A program made the translations under genes and the position numbers. Below, piece by piece: positions 8,719 through 16,732 of a stretch of 64,000 nt of DNA. Each line of letters starts with the position of its first letter. The stretch's first letter is position 1. The notes beneath the pieces are model-generated. The model saw nothing but the letters and a program-made list of their open reading frames with translations. It was not told where the DNA came from and did not search any database. This DNA is from Acidobacteriota bacterium (GTDB lineage Bacteria > Acidobacteriota > Holophagae > Acanthopleuribacterales > Acanthopleuribacteraceae), in contig JACJWC010000015.1 of assembly GCA_020637335.1 (NCBI GenBank), positions 1-64,000 on the forward strand, in the 5' to 3' direction.

Positions 8719-9411
8719 TTGAGCGGATCCGCCCGAATAATGGTGGTTGAAGATGAAGAAGCCTTGCGTGTTTCCCTAGTCGACCGACTGGAAGCTGAGC
8801 AATACCAGGTTTTTGCGGTATCCACGGCACTTGAGGCCCGCACAATACTCAAAGCGCAGGAAATTCATCTTTTGATACTGGATGTCATGTTACCCGGACA
8901 GAGCGGATTAGACTTTTGTCGCGACCTGCGCCAGGAAGGTTTGAATTTACCGATTCTAATGTTGACTGCTAAACGCCAACTGCTGGACAAGGTACTGGGC
9001 CTGAAGTTGGGTGCAGACGATTACCTGACCAAACCGTTCGAGATGTTAGAGGTTTTGGCCCGGGTAGAAGCGCTTCTGCGGCGGGCCGGCCCTGTTTCCC
9101 GGTTGAATCAGGATGTATTTCGCTTTGGCGATATCCACATCGATTTCAGCAAACCCGAAGTGCTCAAGAAAGGTGAAGTTGTGGCTGTCACTGCGCTGGA
9201 TCTGAAGTTGTTGCGTTACTTTATTGAACATCCAAACGAGACGTTATCGCGGGACCGGCTGCTGGACGAAGTTTGGGGTTACGATGCGACTTTGGTGACG
9301 CGCACGATTGATGTGCACATGGCCGGCCTGCGCCAGAAATTGGAAGAACAACCGGCCTATCCGCGCCATTTCGTGACGGTGCACCGCATGGGCTATAAGT
9401 TCCAGCCTTAA
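8719..9411 (+). CDS. OmpR/PhoB-family response regulator
   Basis: A 230-aa two-domain regulator. The receiver has the acidic pocket (VVEDEE), phospho-acceptor Asp55 in LLILDVMLPG, the Thr of MLTAK and Lys105 in LTKPFE. The C-terminal winged helix (about 135-228) shows the usual VTALDLKLLRYF, LLDEVWGYD and RTIDVHMAGLRQKL elements. It should bind DNA when phosphorylated by the upstream kinase. GAGGAGG precedes the TTG start at 8719. No obvious target gene is adjacent except the divergent EF-hand gene and the convergent namZ. Confidence 0.94.
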   Translation: MSGSARIMVVEDEEALRVSLVDRLEAEQYQVFAVSTALEARTILKAQEIHLLILDVMLPGQSGLDFCRDLRQEGLNLPILMLTAKRQLLDKVLGLKLGADDYLTKPFEMLEVLARVEALLRRAGPVSRLNQDVFRFGDIHIDFSKPEVLKKGEVVAVTALDLKLLRYFIEHPNETLSRDRLLDEVWGYDATLVTRTIDVHMAGLRQKLEEQPAYPRHFVTVHRMGYKFQP

Positions 9412-9438
9412 AAACACATCATTGGCAAACGAAAGGCA

Positions 9439-10617
9439 TTAGTAGAGCAACGCAGCTTTGCGTTGGGCCAAAAAGGACTGATAATCCTTGTTTTTTTGCC
9501 AGGATTGGCGAACGGTCGCGGGCGATTGACCGGCCAGGATTTGGGACAGGCTGGCGGAATCGCCCCACCAGCGCACCACTGTGGCTTGGATTTGATCTGG
9601 CGGGATTTGTTTGGCCAGGGTCTGAAACAACTGGCCTGCAGCGGCGATTGGGTCGTAATGGGCACGATCATTGATGACCCAGCGCAGTCCGTTCAGCTTG
9701 GTTCCCGCGTAAGGGTAACTGCTGGGTTGGCCTTCGGCATTCACTGGGTCCACGGAAAAGGAGGTGGTTGAAACCGAAACCCCAAATCGGGTTATTTTCC
9801 AGTCTTTAAGAAATCGTTCAGGGTCGAGGTGGTGGCTGCCAAAATACTCAAAGGGCCGATCAGTTCCTCGACCTACAGATACGTCTTTTATCCCTTCAAC
9901 ACAGCCAATAATCGGGTATAGCAGGATCTCTTCAAAGGAGCGCATATTGGGGCTGGGATTGACCCACGGCAAACCACACGAATCCCATAACATCTCGCGT
10001 TTCCAATGGGCGAGTGTGACCACTTCTAATTGGGCAGGTTGTGGAAGGGTTGCATTGTGAAAGCGGGCCAATTCGCCCATGGTCATGCCATGAACCAATG
10101 GAATGGGCAGGTAACAAATAAAGGCACCGCAGCGCTCCGGATCGGGCAGCGGGCCATCTAACAAAAGACCACCCAATGGGTTGGGTCGATCCAGGATAAT
10201 CATGGGGATTTTGGCTTCTGCTGCGGCCTCCAAACATTGGCTCATGGTGGATACATAGGTGTAAAACCGGGTCCCAATATCCTGAATATCAAAAACCAGA
10301 CAATCGAGCCCGGCCAATTGTTCGACACTTGGCTTTTTTTCCTTGCCATACAATGAGACCAATTGAATGGGGTCTGAAGTCTGTTGGCCTTCAATCGGTC
10401 GATCGGCCAAGCCCGAAAAGCCGTGTTCTGGGGTGAAAATGATTTGCGGTGGGCAATCGGCCTGTTCGAGCAGGCGCAGCAAATGGGTTCCGTTGCGATC
10501 CACAGCCGTGTGGTTACAGATCAACCCATACTTCAGACCCTTCAGGCGCTCAAAGCCCGACTGGGCCAGCTCATCAGCGCCCGTCTGGACTTGGCAAAAC
10601 AGTAAAACCCACCACAT
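9439..10617 (-). CDS. namZ: NamZ-type exo-beta-N-acetylmuramidase (DUF1343)
   Basis: A 392-aa protein of the DUF1343 family, whose Bacillus member YbbC/NamZ is an exo-lytic N-acetylmuramidase (glycoside hydrolase family GH171) acting on peptidoglycan fragments. Conserved blocks visible: CNHTAVDRNGTH near residue 34, FTPEHGFSG, FDIQDIGTRFYTY, DRPNPLGG, PLVHGMTMGE and NPSPNM. The first dozen residues are hydrophobic and may export it to the periplasm for cell-wall recycling. GGAGGG lies just before the ATG. No muropeptide transporter or amidase is nearby, so it appears to be a stand-alone gene. Confidence 0.9.
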   Translation of the reverse strand: MWWVLLFCQVQTGADELAQSGFERLKGLKYGLICNHTAVDRNGTHLLRLLEQADCPPQIIFTPEHGFSGLADRPIEGQQTSDPIQLVSLYGKEKKPSVEQLAGLDCLVFDIQDIGTRFYTYVSTMSQCLEAAAEAKIPMIILDRPNPLGGLLLDGPLPDPERCGAFICYLPIPLVHGMTMGELARFHNATLPQPAQLEVVTLAHWKREMLWDSCGLPWVNPSPNMRSFEEILLYPIIGCVEGIKDVSVGRGTDRPFEYFGSHHLDPERFLKDWKITRFGVSVSTTSFSVDPVNAEGQPSSYPYAGTKLNGLRWVINDRAHYDPIAAAGQLFQTLAKQIPPDQIQATVVRWWGDSASLSQILAGQSPATVRQSWQKNKDYQSFLAQRKAALLY

Positions 10618-10717
10618 AAACCCTCCAGCCCAAAATTCTAACCCGTTGCTCCCATGAGCGGTGGCCTAGCTCGAAAAAAGACGTGGGTCGGGCGCCATTC
10701 CGATAACGGATACGAAA

Positions 10718-11812
10718 TCAGGTCTCTAAATTGAGTGCATAGCGCGTGTGGCGAAGTTGGCCTGTTTTTGTTAAGGCGCCCATTTGCACCAGAGCCTGAA
10801 GATCTCGGGTGGCCGTGGCCCTGCTGGTTTTGGTAATGGCCAGGTATTTTTCAGCGTTTAAACCACCCAAAAAGCCATCCACACCCGCAGAAAACATTCG
10901 AGCGATGACCTTGGTTTGCCGCTCATTTAAGGCAGTTGCATGTTTATCGTAGAATCTCGTTTTTTGGATCAGGAATTCAATCCTTTTTTGGGTTGATTCC
11001 TGGGCTGCGATCACCGTCTGGCAAAAGTATTCGAGCCAATCCTGGATATCGAGTCCCACGCTCCCACTGCGCAGCGCAGCATAATAATTCTTTCGGGTCA
11101 AAGCCATTTGCTGGGCCAGAGATACCAATGTAAGCCGTTTGAGCCCCTGAGAAAGCGCTTTTTCCGATAAGGCCCTGCCAATCCTACCGTTACCATCTTC
11201 ATATGGGTGAATACTCTCAAAATACAGATGAGAAATCCCCGACCTCAGGAGAATGGGGTAGTTTTCTGATTGGGACCCATTAAACCAATCCAAAAAGCGG
11301 ATCATTTCTGAAGGTACTTTTGAGGAGGGTGGTGCTTCAAAATGGATTTTTGGATGCCCCACTGGCCCTGAAATGATTTGCATTGGTTCTTTATGCGTTC
11401 GATAGCGACCAACGGCCAGGTCATTTAGGCCTTTCATGAGCATTTGATGCCACATATTCAAGCGTTCTTGGCTTAACGGTTCGGAATAGGTTTGATAGAG
11501 ATTAACCACCATTTCCGCCATGCCTTGTTCTGCCAGTGGGATCCTGCGGTTGTCAGTTGCCAACCCAAAATGTTTGCGTATTGAAGACTGCAGGGATTCA
11601 CGATTGAGGATTTCTCCCTCAATTTCTGACGATTTATAGGCTTCTTCACTTAATAGCTGGATACGGAGGTCTTCCTTTTCACCTTCGGTCACATGTTGGA
11701 TGCTGCCCAAAATCAAGCCGGAATTGTGCAGGAATTGGTCTTCGTATCCCCTGAGCGATGAGGTATCGAATACAAAATTGGGCCAATCAGGGTGAAGCCA
11801 ATTCCAGGTCAT
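10718..11812 (-). CDS. Fic family protein with DUF4172 and winged-helix tail
   Basis: A 364-aa Fic/DOC enzyme. The N-terminal DUF4172 (WLHPDWPNFVFD) contains SSEIEG, matching the inhibitory (S/T)xxxE(G/N) motif that places it in class II, self-inhibited Fic proteins. The catalytic motif HPYEDGNGRIGR (about residues 199-210) is complete, so AMP transfer from ATP to a protein hydroxyl is expected. The C-terminal 70 residues look like a winged helix (SRATATRDLQALVQMGAL), which would let it bind DNA. A strong palindrome just upstream suggests autoregulation. Target unknown. Confidence 0.93.
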   Translation of the reverse strand: MTWNWLHPDWPNFVFDTSSLRGYEDQFLHNSGLILGSIQHVTEGEKEDLRIQLLSEEAYKSSEIEGEILNRESLQSSIRKHFGLATDNRRIPLAEQGMAEMVVNLYQTYSEPLSQERLNMWHQMLMKGLNDLAVGRYRTHKEPMQIISGPVGHPKIHFEAPPSSKVPSEMIRFLDWFNGSQSENYPILLRSGISHLYFESIHPYEDGNGRIGRALSEKALSQGLKRLTLVSLAQQMALTRKNYYAALRSGSVGLDIQDWLEYFCQTVIAAQESTQKRIEFLIQKTRFYDKHATALNERQTKVIARMFSAGVDGFLGGLNAEKYLAITKTSRATATRDLQALVQMGALTKTGQLRHTRYALNLET

Positions 11813-11832
11813 GAGCGATAGAACCTCTTTCC

Positions 11833-11864
11833 ATAGCTCAAAATAGCACTATTTTTTGAGCTAT
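11833..11864 (-). promoter_or_regulatory. 32-bp palindromic operator/promoter of fic
   Basis: ATAGCTCAAAA (11833-11843) and TTTTGAGCTAT (11854-11864) form 11-bp perfect arms around a 10-bp spacer, 20 bases upstream of the fic start. On the minus strand TTGTAT and TATTTT with a 17-base spacer overlap it, so a bound protein would block the promoter. The winged-helix tail of the Fic protein is a candidate binder. Confidence 0.55.
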
Positions 11865-11984
11865 ACAACGTTTTGCTAAAGCTCAATGCCCGATATATCA
11901 CCCCAAAATGAGAGTAGAGTGGCCAAAAGGGAAACTCTGATTTGGGAACGGAATTTGGTATTTGGCGAGTTAAAGGCTGAAGGC

Positions 11985-12065
11985 TCCAGGCTGGAATGCT
12001 TCAGGCCTTCAGCCTGACTTTGATCGAAAAGTCGGAACCGTCCCTGTGGGTCGGGCTGCCAGCCC
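11985..12065 (+). repeat. Partial copy of the dispersed structured repeat (3' half)
   Basis: The stretch CTTCAGGCCTTCAGCCTGA followed by a TTTGATCGAA-like segment and a GTGGGTCGGGCTGCC segment matches the 3' half of the repeat copy at 12895-13100. The 55-nt hairpin part is missing. The rest of the gap 11865-12143 shows nothing else I can name. Confidence 0.6.
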
Positions 12066-12143
12066 AACCAATTTTTATTAGACGAGGGACATGGCCAAGA
12101 AATTGGTTTTGAACGGGTTGGAAGAAAAAAAATCGGAGTCGGG

Positions 12144-12779
12144 CTAACTGAGCCCTGGGTTTTGAGCGATTAAGTTGAAGTTGATATCTTCCTCGAAGTA
12201 GACCTCGAAATACGCACGTAAGTTTTTGGAATCGGGCTTGTTCAAATAGAGATTGGCCAGTAAATGGGCCAGGCCATCACCGGGCTTTCTGAAAAATGCA
12301 ATCTCCTTGTTTTTAACAATGAAGCCCAAACCGTCCAGTGGTTTGAGTTGGGGTGTTTTCAAAACTTCTTTTGGTTGTACTGAAGCGTATTTTCCGGGGT
12401 TGATAGGGCCTTTTCTGATGATGTTGCCCAATTCGTTATCGTGATGGAAATCGGCAAGAACGTGGATATGCGAATAATATTTAGGGTCTTGATCGTGGAC
12501 ATAACCCACACCAAAACTAAAGTTTTGTGGAAGGATCGGGTCTAAGGCAATTTCGAACGCATCGAACGATTCCAAGTCCCCTGTTAGCCACGTGTGGAAG
12601 AGGCCATAACCTTGTTCAAAAGTTGTTAGGTTAAATGCGATTGTGTGCGGTTCAATCTGTTGGGCCATGGGCGGAGGAATGATGAGGTCTGATCGGATAA
12701 ACGCGGGTTGCTGTTCATTATTGCGCATGGCATAAAACCCGCGGCCGGGCACATTTCGAAGCCTTTCAATCAAGTCCAT
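12144..12779 (-). CDS. Hypothetical protein
   Basis: A 211-aa soluble protein without signal peptide, membrane segment or recognisable family. It has a balanced composition and protein-like segments (FYAMRNNEQQPAFI, FSFGVGYVHDQDPKYYSHIH, GLGFIVKNKEIAFFRKPGDG, LRAYFEVYFEEDINFNL), so it looks like a real gene. ATG 12779 with a GGAA 5 bases upstream is preferred; the frame also extends to a TTG at 12824. It lies alone between repeat-rich, low-coding stretches near the Fic and toxin-antitoxin genes, a typical place for accessory genes. Confidence 0.6.
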   Translation of the reverse strand: MDLIERLRNVPGRGFYAMRNNEQQPAFIRSDLIIPPPMAQQIEPHTIAFNLTTFEQGYGLFHTWLTGDLESFDAFEIALDPILPQNFSFGVGYVHDQDPKYYSHIHVLADFHHDNELGNIIRKGPINPGKYASVQPKEVLKTPQLKPLDGLGFIVKNKEIAFFRKPGDGLAHLLANLYLNKPDSKNLRAYFEVYFEEDINFNLIAQNPGLS

Positions 12780-12894
12780 TACAATTCCGAAAGTTCCCCA
12801 ATCAACGGCAGTTCCAATGAACAACCTTAGCTAAGAGGGAATGCTCAGGTCAATGGTAGCCAGTCCCCAAAAAAGTTAGGCATTTGATCGGTTG

Positions 12895-13100
12895 TGTCCC
12901 AATGCAAACGTTTGGACGCTATTGCGCGCTTACAGCGCTTCCCGAATATTTTTGCGGCCTGACCTGGGGCGACATTTAGACCGATTCGTGCCTCATCGGT
13001 CAAAATTTTGCCCCAGGCTGGATTGCTTCAGGCCTTCAGCCTGACTCTGATCGAAGCGCCGGACCCGCCTTCGTGGGTCGGGCTGCCCGCCAGCCAAACC
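12895..13100 (+). repeat. Dispersed structured repeat, copy A
   Basis: A copy of about 205 bp shares most of its length with 13844-14035 and, inverted, with 21125-21290. Its core is a 55-nt hairpin at 12963-13017: arms of 23 bases with a few mismatches around the 9-base loop TCGTGCCTC. A second stem (TCAGGC-CTTCA-GCCTGA) and a third (GACCC...GGGTC) follow. It lies between genes and carries no plausible coding frame. Confidence 0.8.
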
Positions 13101-13194
13101 CTGTAAAACTAGAGTTTTAAATAAAAAGATTTCGTTTTTTCTGCCTGGGTGTTTTAGACGCGGGTAATCCCACGCAATTGCACTAATCATTTTC

Positions 13195-13207
13195 AATCAT
13201 TATGATT
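13195..13207 (+). promoter_or_regulatory. Candidate RHH antitoxin operator
   Basis: AATCAT-T-ATGATT is a perfect 13-bp palindrome 40 bp before the antitoxin start, in an AT-rich stretch. RHH antitoxins usually repress their own operon at such palindromes. A further AATCATT-like half-site lies just upstream. Confidence 0.4.
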
Positions 13208-13247
13208 AACTTAGATTACATTTTTGAAGTGAGAAGGATGGCTGACG

Positions 13248-13517
13248 ATGGAAAAAAGCCAAACCCGTGTGGTGACTGCCCATGTCCCCGTTTCATTGGC
13301 TGAAAAAATCGATGCGCTCGCCAAACGTTTGGACCGCTCTCGTGGTTGGATTATGAAGCAAGCTCTTTCTGCCTGGATTGCCCAGGAGGAAGAGCGTGAC
13401 CGTCTCACTCTTGAGGGTTTGGCAGATGTCGAGGCCGGTCGGGTGATTGCACAGCGAGACGTTTTAGCTTGGGCCGATAGTCTTGACTCGGAAAACCCGT
13501 TACCCATCCCGCGTTAA
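13248..13517 (+). CDS. Ribbon-helix-helix antitoxin (CopG/ParD-like)
   Basis: An 89-aa protein. The N-terminal 45 residues have the RHH pattern: a polar beta strand (TRVVTAHVPVSLAEKIDAL) followed by two helices (SRGWIMKQALSAWI). The acidic C-terminal half is the region that usually wraps the toxin. It should repress its own promoter and neutralise the downstream toxin. Its TAA overlaps the toxin ATG by one base (TAATG), a typical coupling for such pairs. Confidence 0.85.
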   Translation: MEKSQTRVVTAHVPVSLAEKIDALAKRLDRSRGWIMKQALSAWIAQEEERDRLTLEGLADVEAGRVIAQRDVLAWADSLDSENPLPIPR

Positions 13518-13792
13518 TGGAAATCAAGTGGACGCAACATGCGCTGAATGATTTATCGCGCATTCACGAATTTTTAGCCGCGGTAAACGAATCTGTTGCG
13601 GCCCGTATCGTTCAATCGTTGGTCAGGGCGCCGAATGGATTGATCCTCAATCCGCGAATAGGTGAACAACTCTTCCAATTTGAGCCTAGAGAAGTACGTC
13701 GAATTTTGGTTGAGCGATACGAAATTCGCTATGAAATTCAGGGCAACATGCTTTTCATCTTGCGCCTGTGGCACACCCGGGAAGATCGTTAG
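13517..13792 (+). CDS. RelE/ParE-family toxin
   Basis: A 91-aa protein with the ParE/RelE fold signature: WTQHALNDLSRIHEFLA at the N-terminus, a middle NPRIGEQLFQFEPREVRRILVERYEIRYEI and a C-terminal FILRLWHTREDR strand. The pattern REVRRILV-YEIRYEI fits ParE (gyrase-directed) better than ribosome-dependent RelE, but this cannot be settled from sequence alone. It is the second gene of the two-gene toxin-antitoxin operon and the reading frame is intact. Confidence 0.87.
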   Translation: MEIKWTQHALNDLSRIHEFLAAVNESVAARIVQSLVRAPNGLILNPRIGEQLFQFEPREVRRILVERYEIRYEIQGNMLFILRLWHTREDR

Positions 13793-13843
13793 AATATTAC
13801 TGCTTTTCAGAATGCATAATTGGGATCCCAATGGGGCTTGTTC

Positions 13844-14035
13844 TGTCCCAATGCAAACTTTTGGACCCTATTGCGCGCTTACAGCGCTTCCCGAATGTTT
13901 TGGCGGCCTGACCTGGGGCGACATTTTGTCCGATTCGTGCCTCATCGGTCAAAATTCTGCCCCAGGAAAGTGGGAAAAAGGGATTGGGAAGCGCTGAAGG
14001 CGCGTGGGTTGGGCTGCCTGCCCGACGATCTCCGA
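13844..14035 (+). repeat. Dispersed structured repeat, copy B
   Basis: The first 120 bases match copy A with few changes (TGTCCCAATGCAAAC onward). The 55-nt hairpin is at 13912-13966. The 3' part diverges but keeps a GTGGGTTGGGCTGCC-type segment. It lies in the 360-bp gap between the toxin and the CoA-transferase gene, where no credible gene is seen. Confidence 0.8.
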
Positions 14036-14152
14036 AAAATTCGAGTTTTGAGTGGTTTTAGATAGAAAAGGGGTCATTACGATTTGGATGCAATTAAATG
14101 ACAGGTTCGAAATCAGGCCAAAAACATTGAGGTTGTCTGGGTCTATCAATTT

Positions 14153-15196
14153 TCAACGTGGGGATGGGACCTTGATTCCGTCGATTTCGATGGACAGAAG
14201 CGATTGACGTTCTTGGATTGGCGGCAGCGCCATGGCCTCATAAAGATTCAGGACCGGGCTGAGACAGAAGCTGCCGTTTGGGTCTAGCGCCACCCATTGG
14301 TTTAACGTCTTTTGGCGGAAAAGCTTAGTTAGTTTCTCTTTCAAATCCTGGCCTTTTGGGCCCGGATCCAGGCCCAGGTCCTGCCATTCCGGATGCTGAA
14401 TCGCATTACAAAACGCCCGCCAAAACTTGCTTTCCAGGGCGCCGAGCGCCATCCAGCGACCATCGGCGGTCGGGTAGAGGTTGTAGCAGGGCAGTGCACC
14501 CGACAGAAAGCTACTGGCCTTTTGGCCAAAAGGAAGATGGGCCCATTGCAGGGTGAGGTAGGGCAGGATTGCATCCAGCATAGACAAATCCAGCCAGCAG
14601 CCTTGGCCCGTCTGGACACGTTGGTACAAAGCCGCTAGAACGCGAGTGTTGATGTGCTGGGCCATGGCCGTATCGACCCACTGGTTCTGCGGAATGATGG
14701 GCTGACCCGCAGCGTCGCGATTGAGGTCCAACGCGCCGCACAGGGCCAGAATGTTGAGATCGTGAGCCGGCCGATCGGCCCAACTACTCTTAAAACCAAA
14801 GGCGGTAACGGAAACGCCGATCAGGCGCGGATTCCAATTGAGCAGCGTTTCGGGCGCTAAACCCCAACTGCCCAAAAAACCGGCGCGAAACGATTCCACC
14901 AACACATCGCTTTGTTCGATGAGCTCGCGAAATTTGGCCTGCTGTTCCGCTTGTGAGAACGCCAGTTGGACGGGCGTTTTGTTGTGGTTCAAGGCCACAT
15001 CGTAAACCGAGCGATCCTCAGCAAAAGGCGGATACCGTCCGATATAGTCTGGAAAGTCTGGATCCTCCAGTTTAGTAACCTTTGCACCCAGATCGGCAAG
15101 GCCCTTGGTGGCCAGCGGGCCCGGGTACAGGCGCGCAAGGTCAAGGACCTTAAGGCCCGTTAATGGACCGCTGACGGGTTCAGGAATAACACGCAT
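14153..15196 (-). CDS. Class III CoA-transferase (CaiB/BaiF; alpha-methylacyl-CoA racemase-like)
   Basis: A 347-aa protein starting with the family opening GPLTGLKVLDLARLYPGPLATKGLADLGAKVTK and having the active-site region RPAHDLNILALCGAL, where the Asp is the expected catalytic residue. YNLYPTADGRWMALGALE is also typical. At this length and with that pattern, alpha-methylacyl-CoA racemase or a CoA transfer between acyl chains are both possible. It is the last gene of the beta-oxidation operon, 24 bases after the acyl-CoA dehydrogenase stop, which favours a racemase preparing branched acyl-CoA for oxidation. Confidence 0.88.
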   Translation of the reverse strand: MRVIPEPVSGPLTGLKVLDLARLYPGPLATKGLADLGAKVTKLEDPDFPDYIGRYPPFAEDRSVYDVALNHNKTPVQLAFSQAEQQAKFRELIEQSDVLVESFRAGFLGSWGLAPETLLNWNPRLIGVSVTAFGFKSSWADRPAHDLNILALCGALDLNRDAAGQPIIPQNQWVDTAMAQHINTRVLAALYQRVQTGQGCWLDLSMLDAILPYLTLQWAHLPFGQKASSFLSGALPCYNLYPTADGRWMALGALESKFWRAFCNAIQHPEWQDLGLDPGPKGQDLKEKLTKLFRQKTLNQWVALDPNGSFCLSPVLNLYEAMALPPIQERQSLLSIEIDGIKVPSPR

Positions 15197-15220
15197 TCTG
15201 GGCGCTGGTCTCGCGGTCTT

Positions 15221-16732
15221 TCACGTCGGAAAGCGCGAAAAGAGGCGGGTGAACTGCATCAGGACGGGGATATTATCGACCTTGACCTTGCCGGACATAA
15301 AGGCCGCTTCGGGTGCGAGTTGCCCCAATTCCATGGCGCAATAGGTCTCAGCATCGGTGCGCAGATGACAATCCGCTTCGCCCTTTAAACCCGGCTCGAC
15401 CGAGCAGGCCGAATTCTGAATGTGTGCCGTAAATTCACCGCCTCCAGACCCTTGGATGTGGAATTGAACGACCCCGGCAAAACCATTGGCTTTTTCGCTG
15501 CGAAAACGTTGGGGCAAACTCAATAAAATCTCTTCGACACCCGGTCCATCCGCTGTTTGCTCGTCTGATCCAACCTGGTATTTTGAGTCGTAACGTACTT
15601 GATCTAAGCAGGTTTTGGCCAGGATCTCGCGCATGATTTCACTGGTTCCACCGGCGATGGTCCCGACCCGTGAATCGCGGTAGAAGCGCGAGATCGGGTA
15701 CTCGTTCATGTAGCCATAACCACCGTGTAACTGCAAACACACATCTGCGACCTTGTTGGAGAGTTCAGTTGCGTAGAGTTTGGCCATGCTGCAGGCCTGG
15801 ACGGCCATTTCGCCTTTGGCATACTGGTCGCAGGCCAGATATGTCAACTGGCGTGCGGCTTCGAATTCGGTTAAAAGATCGACAAATCGGTGGCGAATCG
15901 CTTGAAAAGAACCGATTGGGCGATTAAAGGCTTTGCGAGAAGCAATGTAATCGCGGGTCATTTCCAGACAGCGATCCATGCCGCCAATCGCCAGGATGGC
16001 GCCGACCAATCGTTCGAGTTGGAAACTTTCCATGATGTAGTAGAAGCCGTGGTTTTCTTTGCCGATCAGATGGCTTTTGGGTACCAAAACATCCTCAAAA
16101 ACCAGTTCAGCTGTGTCCGAACAATGCCAACCCAGTTTTTGCAGGGGATTGGCTTTGAACCCTTCGCTTTGGCTTTCGACGATCAGGAGCGAAACGCCTT
16201 CAGCACCTTTGCCGCCCGTTCGGGCGGCGACCGTAACGAAATCAGCGTGACCGCCATTGGTAATGAACATTTTCGAACCGTTCAAGCGGTAAAAATCGCC
16301 TTCCAAAACGGCTGAGGTCTCCAAGTTGGCCACATCACTACCAATATTGGGTTCGCTAATGGCCAAGGCACCAATTTGCTCACCGGCGATGGCCGGGGCC
16401 AGGAACTTTTGTTTGAGTTCGTGGCTTCCTGCGCGGGCGAGATGGGCGATGGCCATGTATTCCTGGACGGCGACGGAGGCCGAGAATCCGCCATAACCGC
16501 TTCGACCGACTTCTTCCAAAAACGCGACACTGTACCAGAAGTCGGCTTCTGTGCCGCCGTATTCACTGGGCAGGTTGATGCCGAGAAAACCCAATTCGCC
16601 CATCTTTTTCCACATGTCGCGCGGAATATATCCGTTCGCTTCCCAGGTATCTGCTACCGGCAGGACTTCTTTTTCAATGAATTGGCGAACACTGTCACGG
16701 AAGATATCGTGTTCGGACTGGAAACGGGTCAT
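15221..16732 (-). CDS. Acyl-CoA dehydrogenase with C-terminal SCP2 domain
   Basis: A 503-aa protein. Residues 1-385 are a complete acyl-CoA dehydrogenase: FAD contacts in ALAISEPNIGSDVANLET and FITNGGHADFVTV, and the C-terminal HGGYGYMNEYPISRFYRD and AGGTSEIMREI. The common base position YEGT is AGGT here, while Glu240 in QLERLVGAI matches the base used by isovaleryl- and long-chain enzymes. Residues about 400-503 resemble an SCP2 sterol-carrier fold (GAGGEF-like strands, CHLRTDAETYCAMELGQLAPEAAFMSGKVKVD). SCP2 tails bind lipids or acyl-CoA. Its ATG overlaps the stop of the FadJ-like gene by 4 bases. Confidence 0.92.
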   Translation of the reverse strand: MTRFQSEHDIFRDSVRQFIEKEVLPVADTWEANGYIPRDMWKKMGELGFLGINLPSEYGGTEADFWYSVAFLEEVGRSGYGGFSASVAVQEYMAIAHLARAGSHELKQKFLAPAIAGEQIGALAISEPNIGSDVANLETSAVLEGDFYRLNGSKMFITNGGHADFVTVAARTGGKGAEGVSLLIVESQSEGFKANPLQKLGWHCSDTAELVFEDVLVPKSHLIGKENHGFYYIMESFQLERLVGAILAIGGMDRCLEMTRDYIASRKAFNRPIGSFQAIRHRFVDLLTEFEAARQLTYLACDQYAKGEMAVQACSMAKLYATELSNKVADVCLQLHGGYGYMNEYPISRFYRDSRVGTIAGGTSEIMREILAKTCLDQVRYDSKYQVGSDEQTADGPGVEEILLSLPQRFRSEKANGFAGVVQFHIQGSGGGEFTAHIQNSACSVEPGLKGEADCHLRTDAETYCAMELGQLAPEAAFMSGKVKVDNIPVLMQFTRLFSRFPT

